A stretch of DNA of 8,885 bases from Candidatus Methanoperedentaceae archaeon (GTDB lineage: Archaea; Halobacteriota; Methanosarcinia; Methanosarcinales; Methanoperedenaceae): contig DAHXMQ010000213.1 in assembly GCA_027371625.1 (NCBI GenBank), positions 1-8,885 of the forward strand, read 5' to 3'. How positions within the stretch are numbered: position 1 is the stretch's first letter; every line of letters starts with the position of its first letter. The translations under genes were made by a program, and so were the position numbers. Below the pieces are notes generated by a model. That model ran no database searches, was not told the origin of the DNA, and saw only the letters and a list, made by a program, of their open reading frames with translations. Below are positions 1 through 6,573 of the stretch, piece by piece.

Positions 1-2
1 TC

Positions 3-1961
3 ATTTCTTCCTCTGGCGAAAAACGTTTCCTTCGCGGCGGAAAAGTTTCGGGGGGATTTTATCTGCTTGGTGCCGTTGACGATTCAAAATCTGTTTGCAT
101 TTGTGAAGGTTTTGCTACGGGGGTTTCTATTCACGCGTCGACAGGATTCCCGACGGTAATCTCATTCAGCGCTGGGAATCTTTTGAGTGTCGCGGAATTA
201 TTTCGAGAAAAATATCCTCACGCAGATTTTATTTTTTGTGCCGATAACGACGTGAAAGGAATCTCTCAAGCCACTGAAGCCTCGAAAAAAATTAACGCGC
301 GTCTGGCAGTTCCTTCATTTAAAAATTCTGACTCAAAGGCGATGGATTTTAACGACTTGTTTTGTCTTGAGGGAAGCGACGTTGTCCGGGGGCAAATCGA
401 ATCGGCAGAGAGCGCGTTGAAAAAATCGATTGTTATAGTTTCAGCGGGAAAACTTTCTGAATTGGCTGATGCGATTGAGGAAGTTCTTGTGCGGGAAAAT
501 CAGCGGCTTAATATTTTTCAGCAGGGAGGGTTATTGATAAATCTCTTTGAGGAAACCGGCTTTTTGACAGTCGCCCCGCTCGATAGATTTCGCTTCCGCG
601 ACCTCGTTTCCCAGGTTGTGGATTTTCGCTCTCCGCCTGTTCGGGGGAATCCGGCGGGAAAACTTTTAGACTGCCCGACATCTGCCGTCGAAATCCTTTT
701 GTCTCGTCGAGGTTCCTGGCATATTCCTGAGTTATCTGGAGTCGTCGAATCTCCCACAATTCGACCGGATGGAAGCATTTTGACGACACAGGGTTACGAC
801 GAGGTGACGCAACTCTTTGTTCATTTCCCGACTTCATTGAGAATTTCGGTTCCTGAGAATCCCTCCAAAGACGACGCGCTAAAGGCTCTTGAAATTTTAA
901 AAAAACCTTTCGTCGATTTCCCTTTTTTTGACGAAGCCTCGCGTTCAGTATTTTTAGCGGCTATTTTTACCGCTTTAATTCGCAGACGTTTGTCCAGCTC
1001 TCCAATCTTTGGTCTTGACGCTCCGGTAGCTGGTACTGGAAAAAGTCTTTTGGCTGATTGTGTCGGTTTGATTAGCGCGGGTCGAAACGTTCAAGCTATT
1101 TCTTTTGGGAAGGACGATGAGGAAGTTCGGAAAAAAATATCGAGCGCTTTGCTTGCGGGGCAATCTATTATTAATTTCGATAACGTCAGTCATCCAGTCG
1201 GCGGAGATTCTTTGTGCTCCGTTTTAACACAGGATTTTTACGCTGACCGGCTTCTCGGAAAAACGCAGATGATTTCTCTGCGGACAAATGTGCTCTTTTT
1301 GGCGACTGGAAATAATTTAGCTTTTGTTGGCGATTTGGTGCGTCGAGCGCTTGTTTGCCGGTTGGATGCGAAAGTTGAAAAGCCCGAGAGCCGCGAGGGA
1401 TTTAAAATTAAAAACTTGCGCGAGCATGTTATCAGGAATCGGGGAGAGCTTCTTTCCGCCGCGCTGACTATTTTGCGGGCTTATCGAGTCGCAGGGGCTC
1501 TCCCGATTAAACCTTTTGGAAGTTTTGAAGAGTGGTCTGAGCAAGTCCGGGCTCCTCTTGTTTGGCTCGGATGTGCTGATCCCGTCGAGACCCAAACTCG
1601 AATCTCCGATATTGACCCGGCAAGAGAGATTTTGAGATTGCTTCTGGAATCTTGGTTGTCAGCGTTCGGAGAACAGCCGATGACTGTTAATGCTGTCTTG
1701 CAGGTTGTCGACACTCATCTCGATTTGAAAAACGCTCTTTCCCAGATTTGTTCCGGCTTTGAGAAATTGGATTCGCGGAAGATTGCGAGTTTTTTACAAA
1801 GGAATCTTGACCGCCCAATCAATCAACTGAAAATTTCGAGGCTGGAACGGAAATCTCACGGCGCTCAGCTCTATCAAATTGAGACAGTCGGGCGAAGAGT
1901 GGCGACTGCCGATGATATCCGAGAAATTTTTGGCGTGAAAGATGCGCCAATCATGTCGTGA
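3..1961 (+). CDS. Toprim primase / AAA+ helicase, 5' end outside window
   Basis: This is probably the replicative primase-helicase of the element: it would lay primers and unwind DNA at the element's origin. The frame is open from the first complete codon at position 3, so the start lies upstream. Only about the last 652 residues are visible. A TTG at 183 could be taken for a start, but it would cut the Toprim domain in half. The Toprim glutamate lies in CEGFATG (Glu codon 105-107) and the acidic D-x-D in CADNDVKG (243-251), followed by KAMDFNDLF, usual after a Toprim domain. The helicase part has a Walker A PVAGTGKS (1023-1046), a Walker B-like stretch IINFDN (1167-1184) and a sensor-like ATGNN near 1302-1316. 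Family knowledge: this Toprim plus AAA+ arrangement resembles P4-alpha-like and conjugative-element primases. The zinc or N-terminal domain cannot be judged. The next gene starts 16 bases after the stop. Confidence 0.9.
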   Translation: MSSSGEKRFLRGGKVSGGFYLLGAVDDSKSVCICEGFATGVSIHASTGFPTVISFSAGNLLSVAELFREKYPHADFIFCADNDVKGISQATEASKKINARLAVPSFKNSDSKAMDFNDLFCLEGSDVVRGQIESAESALKKSIVIVSAGKLSELADAIEEVLVRENQRLNIFQQGGLLINLFEETGFLTVAPLDRFRFRDLVSQVVDFRSPPVRGNPAGKLLDCPTSAVEILLSRRGSWHIPELSGVVESPTIRPDGSILTTQGYDEVTQLFVHFPTSLRISVPENPSKDDALKALEILKKPFVDFPFFDEASRSVFLAAIFTALIRRRLSSSPIFGLDAPVAGTGKSLLADCVGLISAGRNVQAISFGKDDEEVRKKISSALLAGQSIINFDNVSHPVGGDSLCSVLTQDFYADRLLGKTQMISLRTNVLFLATGNNLAFVGDLVRRALVCRLDAKVEKPESREGFKIKNLREHVIRNRGELLSAALTILRAYRVAGALPIKPFGSFEEWSEQVRAPLVWLGCADPVETQTRISDIDPAREILRLLLESWLSAFGEQPMTVNAVLQVVDTHLDLKNALSQICSGFEKLDSRKIASFLQRNLDRPINQLKISRLERKSHGAQLYQIETVGRRVATADDIREIFGVKDAPIMS

Positions 1962-1977
1962 AGGAGGAGGATGTAAA

Positions 1978-2352
1978 ATGATGTTGTCAAAAAGTAATGA
2001 GATTCGTTCGGAAGGAAAGCCGCTACCGGAGGAAGAATATGTCGATGTTGATTCTATCAATCAGCCAATCAGGTGGAGCCCTTCGACAGGAGAATCGGAA
2101 ATCGCGGGTGTTCTTGAAAAAATTGAGATGCTTGAAAATCACGGGAAGCCGTTTCCCGTTTATTTTATTCGGAGTTTAGATGGCGTGGTTTATAGTATCT
2201 CTGGTTACACTGTCCTTCGTCAAAAAATGGATGGTGTCACTGAAGGAACGCGCATTAAGATTGCCTATCTCGGTACGTCTGAAAAATCAGGGGCTCTTAT
2301 GTTTAAGGTCTCTGTCCATGCCTGCGACGTAAAAAACTTGTCAGTCGGGTAA
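1978..2352 (+). CDS. Small phage-type protein, function unknown (124 aa)
   Basis: I do not recognise this protein with certainty. The frame is open from an ATG at 1942, but a near-perfect ribosome binding site AAGGAGGAGG (1961-1970) points to the tandem ATGATG at 1978/1981. The upstream ATG overlaps the primase gene and has no such site, so 1978 is preferred. The C-terminal half alternates hydrophobic and polar residues (GTRIKIAYLGTSEKSG, then MFKVSVHA). This suggests a small beta-barrel or ssDNA-binding-like fold, and similar 'kIxYLG' strings occur in short phage early proteins, but that is inference only. The N-terminal third is acidic and probably flexible. The gene follows the primase-helicase by 16 bases, so co-transcription and a role in replication are plausible. 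There is no signal peptide or membrane segment. Confidence 0.75.
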   Translation: MMLSKSNEIRSEGKPLPEEEYVDVDSINQPIRWSPSTGESEIAGVLEKIEMLENHGKPFPVYFIRSLDGVVYSISGYTVLRQKMDGVTEGTRIKIAYLGTSEKSGALMFKVSVHACDVKNLSVG

Positions 2353-2370
2353 ATTCCTTCGTCGATTGTG

Positions 2371-2400
2371 CTGGGAGGCGCGCGGTCTGACGCTTCCCGG
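2371..2400. terminator. GC-rich stem-loop between convergent genes, possible terminator
   Basis: The two arms 2371-2380 (CTGGGAGGCG) and 2391-2400 (CGCTTCCCGG) can pair over 10 bp with two G-U wobbles around a 10-base loop. The hairpin lies between the plus-strand gene ending at 2352 and the minus-strand gene ending at 2447, where a bidirectional terminator would be expected. Neither side has a proper T tract, so it is not a classical intrinsic terminator. It could instead stabilise 3' ends or assist Rho-dependent termination. Confidence 0.35.
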
Positions 2401-2446
2401 CGCTTTGTCGATGGGCGGAAAAATCAGTCTTTTAAGTGAGCTTCTC

Positions 2447-3430
2447 TCATTCTTTGCTGATACCGGGGAGATGTTTTTTTATGGCGGCGCAATATGCTTC
2501 TTCCTCTGGTGTCGACTTTACGGCGTTAGCTGGGCGCATATTCCGAAAAGAGGCGCGACAAATACTGACGCTGTGTTTTAAAGTGCGCAAGATGCCGGGG
2601 TTAATTTTATTGCGGCGCTCTTCTATTTCTTTATTCCAAATCTTTTGACTAGAGGGTGATTCCTCGCCGAAGATTACAAGCCACTTATCAATCCAAGCCC
2701 AGTATGGAATATGGTTTTTGTTTAAGCTTGCCGTGTACGGGACCCATAATCCCAACCAATAATATCTGCCGAGTTTTTTCACCTGGCTTCCACGGCGATG
2801 CGAGGAAAATTCATTGAAACGAGCCAGAAAATATTCTGATTGTTTAACTAGACGGAAAAGGATATCGCGCAAAATCTCTTTTGTCACTGAATTAGCAGTT
2901 TCTCTCCTGCGCTTACATTGTTCTAGTTTTAAGAGTAAGTTCGCTTTTTTGTTTTTTTGAGTCTTGTTCAACTTTTTGGGAAGCAGGCTGATTTCATCAC
3001 TGATTTCTTTCTCTTCTTTTCTATAAACATCTGTTAAAGCGCTGTCTGTGAATGCCAGCCCAATCAAACCAACATCCGCTTCAAAACTGATTTCTCCATT
3101 TCCGCCCCAATTCAATAGCGGTGAGTCGCAATGTCCTAATAAGAGTCTGAGTTTGTCTGCATATTTCTTGATATCCCGCAAATTCCCTTTGCTCCATTTG
3201 AAGGGCGCTTCATTCTCGTTGCTTCGTTTTAAGAACCGCAAACAGCTCGATACCGTGCATTCTATAAAACTCTGATTCCCGCCTTTCTGAATCAGTTTCC
3301 CAATGCTTTCGTGAATCAAAGGTGTTTCGCTATCGAACTCCGATGGGATAATAAGCGCTGCGCTCGGGCTATAGGGTCCTTGAATGATTTTTTTGTCTCT
3401 GATTGAATGGAGCGCTTTCTTCGTTGGCAC
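2447..3430 (-). CDS. Antisense cargo (moron-like) protein, function unknown (327 aa)
   Basis: This is the only convincing minus-strand gene, and I do not recognise the family. Residues 135-210 are highly charged and probably helical. Residues 222-255 form an aromatic-rich patch (GRYYWLGLWVPY, then IPYWAWIDKWLVIFG). No catalytic motif, signal peptide or clear membrane helix is apparent. The earliest start in this frame is the GTG at 3430, because a TGA lies two codons upstream. That GTG lacks a well-spaced ribosome binding site: the GGGAGG at 3453-3458 is 22 bases away and abuts an ATG in another frame. The true start, or a frameshift at the A7 run (3388-3394 on the plus strand), is therefore uncertain. 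Sampled lines at 2881-3060 are 35-37% G+C, lower than the primase gene. With its own promoter it resembles a moron, possibly for defence or lysogenic conversion (inference). Confidence 0.75.
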   Translation of the reverse strand: MPTKKALHSIRDKKIIQGPYSPSAALIIPSEFDSETPLIHESIGKLIQKGGNQSFIECTVSSCLRFLKRSNENEAPFKWSKGNLRDIKKYADKLRLLLGHCDSPLLNWGGNGEISFEADVGLIGLAFTDSALTDVYRKEEKEISDEISLLPKKLNKTQKNKKANLLLKLEQCKRRRETANSVTKEILRDILFRLVKQSEYFLARFNEFSSHRRGSQVKKLGRYYWLGLWVPYTASLNKNHIPYWAWIDKWLVIFGEESPSSQKIWNKEIEERRNKINPGILRTLKHSVSICRASFRNMRPANAVKSTPEEEAYCAAIKKHLPGISKE

Positions 3431-3452
3431 AAGTCATTTTAGCGTTTTTCAT
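3369..3452 (-). other. Leader ORF overlapping the start of the minus-strand gene
   Basis: A 27-codon frame starts with the ATG complementary to 3450-3452 and ends in TAG at 3369-3371. It overlaps the first 20 codons of the 327-aa gene in another frame. GGGAGG directly touches its ATG, which is too close for normal initiation. A second in-frame ATG lies 15 bases further on. It may be a regulatory leader peptide or the true N-terminus of the main protein before a +1 shift, or it may mean nothing. Confidence 0.2.
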
Positions 3453-3491
3453 CCTCCCTTAAAGCGTGAAAAATAATTGATTTGGAGGATG
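3445..3491. repeat. Nested inverted repeats in the divergent intergenic region
   Basis: Two inverted repeats overlap here. TTTTTCA (3445-3451) pairs with TGAAAAA (3467-3473) across 15 bases, and CATCCTCC (3450-3457) pairs with GGAGGATG (3484-3491) across 26 bases. They lie between the minus-strand promoter and its gene, and upstream of the plus-strand gene at 3573. In the minus-strand transcript the first pair would place the GGGAGG in the loop, and the second would pair it directly. They could be an operator or a translational control element. The short arms make chance possible. Confidence 0.35.
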
Positions 3492-3499
3492 GTGCCCCG

Positions 3500-3527
3500 A
3501 TTATCGCGGATGCAACAATATAGTCAA
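3500..3527 (-). promoter_or_regulatory. Sigma70-like promoter for the 327-aa minus-strand gene
   Basis: Read on the minus strand, TTGACT (3522-3527) is followed by a 16-base spacer and GATAAT (3500-3505). Each hexamer matches the consensus at five of six positions. Transcription would begin near 3492, giving a leader of roughly 60 bases before the GTG at 3430. Its placement directly upstream of the only minus-strand gene supports autonomous expression of that gene. Confidence 0.65.
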
Positions 3528-3572
3528 TGGTTAGAAAACCTACAAGTCGCTAAAAAAGGAGAAAAAACACAC

Positions 3573-3998
3573 ATGAAGAAAACTGATGAAGGAAAACACA
3601 CCGAGCTTGGACCCAACGGTTACCGTACTGGCTACGACAAGTCTGGGAATTGGGTGGAATGGATCCCAGATGAGGAAATGCCGGGAAGAGAGTCCCCGAC
3701 GATTCTCCAGAGGGGTGCGGAGGAGATTTCACGAGTCGCTGCCGAGCTGCGCGAACAAATTCGGTGGCACCAAATACAAATTGCGTTCGAAAGCATCAGG
3801 CTCGGGGAAAAACATGTTTCTGCGGGGCAGTTGAAAGCGATGAAACGCGAGGCTCGGGAAATCGAGCGGAAATATGAGCGAAAATATGGGCGAAAAAATA
3901 TCGTTGAGAATGAGCTTGAAGTGGGTTTCTTATTTGGGAAATACTCGATGCTGAGTTGGATTCGTGGGGCTGAGTGGATTAATTCTCTGGACACATGA
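3573..3998 (+). CDS. Small charged protein, function unknown (141 aa)
   Basis: This protein is not recognised. The frame is open from 3477, but the ATG at 3573 is preferred because AAGGAG (3556-3561) lies 11 bases upstream. The ATG at 3489 touches a GGAGG, and the ATG at 3510 lacks a well-placed site. The N-terminus has a glycine- and aromatic-rich stretch (GPNGYRTGYDKSGNWVEWIP). It is followed by a long charged, probably helical or coiled-coil segment covering roughly residues 45-105, including REAREIERKYERKYG. It has no signal peptide, membrane segment or enzyme motif. It sits between the moron-like gene and the RepA-like ATPase, 95 bases before the latter, so a replication accessory or regulatory role is possible but unproven. 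Confidence 0.65.
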   Translation: MKKTDEGKHTELGPNGYRTGYDKSGNWVEWIPDEEMPGRESPTILQRGAEEISRVAAELREQIRWHQIQIAFESIRLGEKHVSAGQLKAMKREAREIERKYERKYGRKNIVENELEVGFLFGKYSMLSWIRGAEWINSLDT

Positions 3999-4001
3999 TG
4001 G

Positions 4002-4040
4002 TTTGAAAACCTGAAAATTAAAATCGGACTCATTTTCAAA
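4002..4040. repeat. Inverted repeat upstream of the RepA-like ATPase gene
   Basis: TTTGAAAA (4002-4009) and TTTTCAAA (4033-4040) are exact inverted copies separated by 23 bases, in the 95-base gap before the ATPase gene. They could be an operator, an iteron-like element or the stem of a weak AT-rich hairpin. AT-rich 8-mers recur easily by chance, so the support is modest. Confidence 0.25.
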
Positions 4041-4093
4041 AAGACGGGAAAATTCCGGAGACGCGGTTAAGTGGTGTTTTCAGGGGATAAAAC

Positions 4094-5062
4094 ATGTCAA
4101 ACGAAAATTGCAAGATGCTCCCTATTTCCTTAGGGTCTATTAAGGAACCTGCGCGCAGAAAGCCCCTCTTAGGAGGTCGCTTGGTGGAGGGCGCTATCAC
4201 AACTCTGTACGCTGACGGAGGGCAGGGAAAAAGTCTGCTCGGATTAGCAATGGCAACGGCGATTTCATCGAGTATGCCTTTTTTAGGCTTTGAGATGCCA
4301 GCTGGTCCGATTCTCTACCTCGACTTTGAACTAAGCCTCGAGGAACAAGCTCGGCGCGCATATCGCGTCGCTCGGGGAATGAAACTACCCAAGCCCCCTC
4401 ATGATTTATTTTACCTTCGTATGTCCGAATCACTGCCGAAATGCGTCTCTCAGATTAAAATTTTAATCGAAAAATATAAAAGCGTTTTTTTAATCCTCGA
4501 CTCTTTTGGTCCCGCTTGTGGAGCGAATCCCGAAGCCGCGAGTGACGTCGCTGCTCAGTTTAACACGCTCCGAACATTGGGGGTTTCCGTCCTGCTGATT
4601 GACCATCAAACAAAACTGCAGGAGGGGCAGGACTACAAGAAAAAAACTCCCTTCGGTTCAGCGTATAAGTTTAATCTTTCGCGTTCTATTCTGCATCTTG
4701 AGCGCGTTGAATCATCTGACAAAAGTTCAAAGTTAATCCTCCGCCATACGAAAAATAATTTTGGAGCGCTTTGCGAAGACCTGCCAATCGTCGCCACTTT
4801 CGGCGAAGATATTGTTTTCAGTCTTGGCGACAAAGCCGATAAGGCATTTGCTTCCGCTCTATCCGCATCGGAGCAAATTTTAGGCGCTCTCCAGAAGGAC
4901 GGGGAAATGACCGTCAGGGAATTGTCAGAAAAATTATCGTTGCCGGAGCGAACTGTCTCCAATATCATGCCTCGCCTTGAATTTGAGAAAAAGGTATCAA
5001 CACAAGGGAAACGCAGTCGTGCAAAACTTTGGGGAATCTCTTCCAACTCCCCGCAGAATTAA
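4094..5062 (+). CDS. RepA/DnaB-like RecA-fold ATPase with C-terminal winged helix
   Basis: This is probably a replicative helicase or helicase-loader-type ATPase of the AAA_25/RepA kind, acting on the element's DNA in the cytoplasm. Residues 40-49 are a Walker A (ADGGQGKSLL). ILYLDFEL at 73-80 carries the acidic pair that follows strand 2 in RepA-type proteins. VFLILDS (131-137) is the Walker B with Asp136, followed by LLIDH (167-171) and a FGSAYKFNLSRS segment (187-198) typical of the family. Residues 256-317 look like a winged helix (TVRELSEKLSLPERTVSNIM), which may bind the origin or DNA nonspecifically. The length of 322 aa suits RepA-like helicases plus an added DNA-binding domain. The ribosome binding site is AGGGG (4082-4086), seven bases before the ATG. 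Its stop shares one base with the next small ORF (TAATG). Confidence 0.85.
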   Translation: MSNENCKMLPISLGSIKEPARRKPLLGGRLVEGAITTLYADGGQGKSLLGLAMATAISSSMPFLGFEMPAGPILYLDFELSLEEQARRAYRVARGMKLPKPPHDLFYLRMSESLPKCVSQIKILIEKYKSVFLILDSFGPACGANPEAASDVAAQFNTLRTLGVSVLLIDHQTKLQEGQDYKKKTPFGSAYKFNLSRSILHLERVESSDKSSKLILRHTKNNFGALCEDLPIVATFGEDIVFSLGDKADKAFASALSASEQILGALQKDGEMTVRELSEKLSLPERTVSNIMPRLEFEKKVSTQGKRSRAKLWGISSNSPQN

Positions 5063-5193
5063 TGCTTACTGACAGGGATTTGGGGGCTTATCCTGTATGG
5101 GATTTTTTCTTACCGAAAACGCTGGATTCTCAATTGTTAGCGGAGTTATCTTTGAGTTATGACTCTTCCAAGCGACAAAATTATCTGCTCTGA
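5062..5193 (+). CDS. Possible 43-codon coupled small ORF
   Basis: An ATG at 5062 overlaps the TAA of the ATPase gene as TAATG, a classical arrangement for translational re-initiation. The frame runs to TGA at 5191-5193. The peptide begins MLTDRDLGAYPVWDFF and looks protein-like, but I recognise no family. It overlaps the first 35 bases of the downstream methyltransferase gene in another frame. That methyltransferase has no good ribosome binding site of its own, so translation of this ORF may bring ribosomes to it. It could instead be chance: no separate ribosome binding site stands in front of it. Confidence 0.4.
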   Translation: MLTDRDLGAYPVWDFFLPKTLDSQLLAELSLSYDSSKRQNYLL

Positions 5194-6151
5194 TGAGGAA
5201 TCCTTCCCGGCTTCTCTACTAGCAGATTCTTTTGACCCTATCATCGTGGATCCGCCGCATTCTCCTTCTCAGTCGGCTAAATTAATTTGCGGCGAGGCGG
5301 CTTCTGTCTTGAAAGAGAAGTTTCCCGACAATCATTTTGATTTAGCAGTTACTTCTCCGCCTTATGATAAGTTACGAAATTATGGATCTTCTGGCTTTGT
5401 ATTCGATTTTCAAGAAATAGCTCGTCAGATATTCAGAGTTTTAAAACCCGGAGGTGTTCTTGTCTGGGTGGTCGGAGATAGTGTTGGGAAAACCGGTAAA
5501 TCCTTTACCTCTTTTAGACAAGCTCTCTATTTCAAAGAGATTGGATTTTATGCTCACGACCACATGATCTACGAGAAAAACACATCCTCTTTTCCGGCGA
5601 GAAGAAACGGTAAACGATACACTCAAATTTTCGAGAATATGTTTGTTTTGAGCAAATTGACTCCGCCAAAAACAGCGAATCTTATTTTCGACAAGCCGAA
5701 TCGCTGGGCCGGGTGGATAAATTGGGGAAAAAAGTCCCATAGAAACGTGGAGGGGGAATTGGTTGCGGGGAAAGATATAAAGCCTGTGCCTGAATTCTCC
5801 CCGCGCAATAATATATGGCGCTACAACGTGGGAGCTGGCTACGGACAGAAGAGCAAAATTGCTTACCGGCATCCGGCAACTTTCCCTGAAGCTCTGGTCA
5901 AAGATCATATTTTATCTTGGTCCAATGTAGGAGATACTGTACTAGACCCGTTCGTCGGAAGCGGCACCACCGTGAAGGTAGCGAAGATTCTTGGTCGAAA
6001 TTCTGTCGGCATTGACGCTAATCCCGATTATATTGAACTAGCTAAGTTAAGACTAGGCGAGGAAAGTATCGCGGAAAATAAATTACGTGTCCCACGTACG
6101 GATCCTGTTCTCGCCCCTAAAGGGAAGAAGCACCTCGGGGAATTCGAGTAG
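5159..6151 (+). CDS. Beta-class DNA methyltransferase, probably N4-cytosine or N6-adenine (330 aa)
   Basis: This enzyme transfers a methyl group from S-adenosylmethionine to an exocyclic amine in DNA. The catalytic motif IV TSPPY is at residues 65-69 and the AdoMet-binding motif I LDPFVGSGTT at 262-271. Motif IV preceding motif I defines the beta class. SPPY rather than DPPY is common in N4-cytosine enzymes, so N4mC is favoured but not proven. FRVLKPGGVLVW and a basic central segment (PARRNGKRYTQ) are typical neighbours, and the target recognition region lies between the two motifs. The ATG at 5159 is the only early start, as a TGA precedes it in frame. The site upstream is weak, which suggests coupling to the small ORF at 5062. 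No restriction endonuclease is adjacent, so it is probably an orphan protective or regulatory enzyme. Confidence 0.9.
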   Translation: MTLPSDKIICSDEESFPASLLADSFDPIIVDPPHSPSQSAKLICGEAASVLKEKFPDNHFDLAVTSPPYDKLRNYGSSGFVFDFQEIARQIFRVLKPGGVLVWVVGDSVGKTGKSFTSFRQALYFKEIGFYAHDHMIYEKNTSSFPARRNGKRYTQIFENMFVLSKLTPPKTANLIFDKPNRWAGWINWGKKSHRNVEGELVAGKDIKPVPEFSPRNNIWRYNVGAGYGQKSKIAYRHPATFPEALVKDHILSWSNVGDTVLDPFVGSGTTVKVAKILGRNSVGIDANPDYIELAKLRLGEESIAENKLRVPRTDPVLAPKGKKHLGEFE

Positions 6152-6205
6152 TTAATGGTTGGATGTTGGAAAACCCAGAAATTATTAATAAACAAGGAGA
6201 GTAAA

Positions 6206-6292
6206 ATGACACAAACAAATTGGAATAATGGCGTTCATTTGAGAAAAACTACGCCATTTACTGCTTCGAATCTCAGCGAAGGGAGGAAATAA
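6206..6292 (+). CDS. Possible 28-residue microprotein
   Basis: The ATG at 6206 is preceded by AAGGAGA (6194-6200) at near-ideal spacing. The frame ends in TAA at 6290-6292, two bases before the next ATG. The peptide begins MTQTNWNNGVHLRKTTPF and matches no family I know. The ribosome binding site of the following gene (GGGAGG, 6281-6286) lies inside its last codons, a typical layout for a translated leader or a tightly packed phage early gene. Its own strong site argues for real translation. Its short length leaves room for doubt. Confidence 0.5.
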   Translation: MTQTNWNNGVHLRKTTPFTASNLSEGRK

Positions 6293-6294
6293 CC

Positions 6295-6573
6295 ATGAAA
6301 CTGCGACAAGCAATTAGACGTCCCCATCCCAAAACACCTTACTCATCTGATGAATTCTCTGTTGAAATTTCGTCCGGGGAAATAGGTTTTGACGAAATAA
6401 AAAATCCGCAAAAACTTCAGGGCGTCGGGAAAATTCTTTCTTGCCTTGCCACCGAAATTATTTATTCCGAAGCTCTACGAAACGGGAATATCGCCCCTGC
6501 GGATTTTGAAAAAGCGCTTTCGATTTACGGCGAGGAAAGAGCGTGGCTGGAAAAAAATAGGAAATCGCCATGA
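6295..6573 (+). CDS. Small protein, function unknown (92 aa)
   Basis: This is not a recognised family. The ATG at 6295 has a strong GGGAGG (6281-6286) eight bases upstream, so the start is secure. The N-terminus is basic (MKLRQAIRRPHPK), the middle is acidic, and the second half from about residue 38 is probably two or three helices (VGKILSCLATEIIYSEALRN and DFEKALSIYGEERAWLEKN). It has no membrane segment or metal-binding cysteine cluster. Its stop overlaps the start of the next ORF as ATGA (6570-6573), so the two are likely translationally coupled and belong to the methyltransferase-excisionase operon. Confidence 0.75.
   Translation: MKLRQAIRRPHPKTPYSSDEFSVEISSGEIGFDEIKNPQKLQGVGKILSCLATEIIYSEALRNGNIAPADFEKALSIYGEERAWLEKNRKSP

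Noticed and set aside
1942..1977. Upstream ATG extending the 124-aa gene by 12 codons
   Set aside because: It overlaps the primase gene and lacks a site, while AAGGAGGAGG stands at proper spacing before the ATG at 1978.
4..2510. Twelve-base direct repeat TTCTTCCTCTGG at 4-15 and 2499-2510
   Set aside because: A match of this length is expected by chance in a window of this size, and both copies lie inside unrelated coding regions.
2366..2648. Overlapping plus-strand frames with hydrophobic, membrane-like translations
   Set aside because: They lie antisense to the C-terminal part of the minus-strand gene, have no ribosome binding site and look like shadow frames of it.
3477..3572. N-terminal extension of the 141-aa gene from TTG 3477, ATG 3489 or ATG 3510
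   Set aside because: ATG 3489 touches its GGAGG and the others have no site. The region also holds the minus-strand promoter, so ATG 3573 with AAGGAG is favoured.
5072..5108. Possible hairpin (ACAGGGAT/ATCCTGT) followed by six T, a terminator-like signal after the ATPase gene
   Set aside because: The stem is short with a bulge and the T run is seven bases from it, inside a likely coupled operon. It is too weak to call.
5240..5262. DPPH near the start of the first methyltransferase as a second catalytic motif
   Set aside because: It is not followed by family-typical residues, and the later TSPPY has the correct context. DPPH is probably coincidental.
6159..6188. TTGGAT / TATTAA as a promoter before the 28-codon ORF
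   Set aside because: Both hexamers match the consensus poorly, and read-through from the upstream gene explains expression as well.
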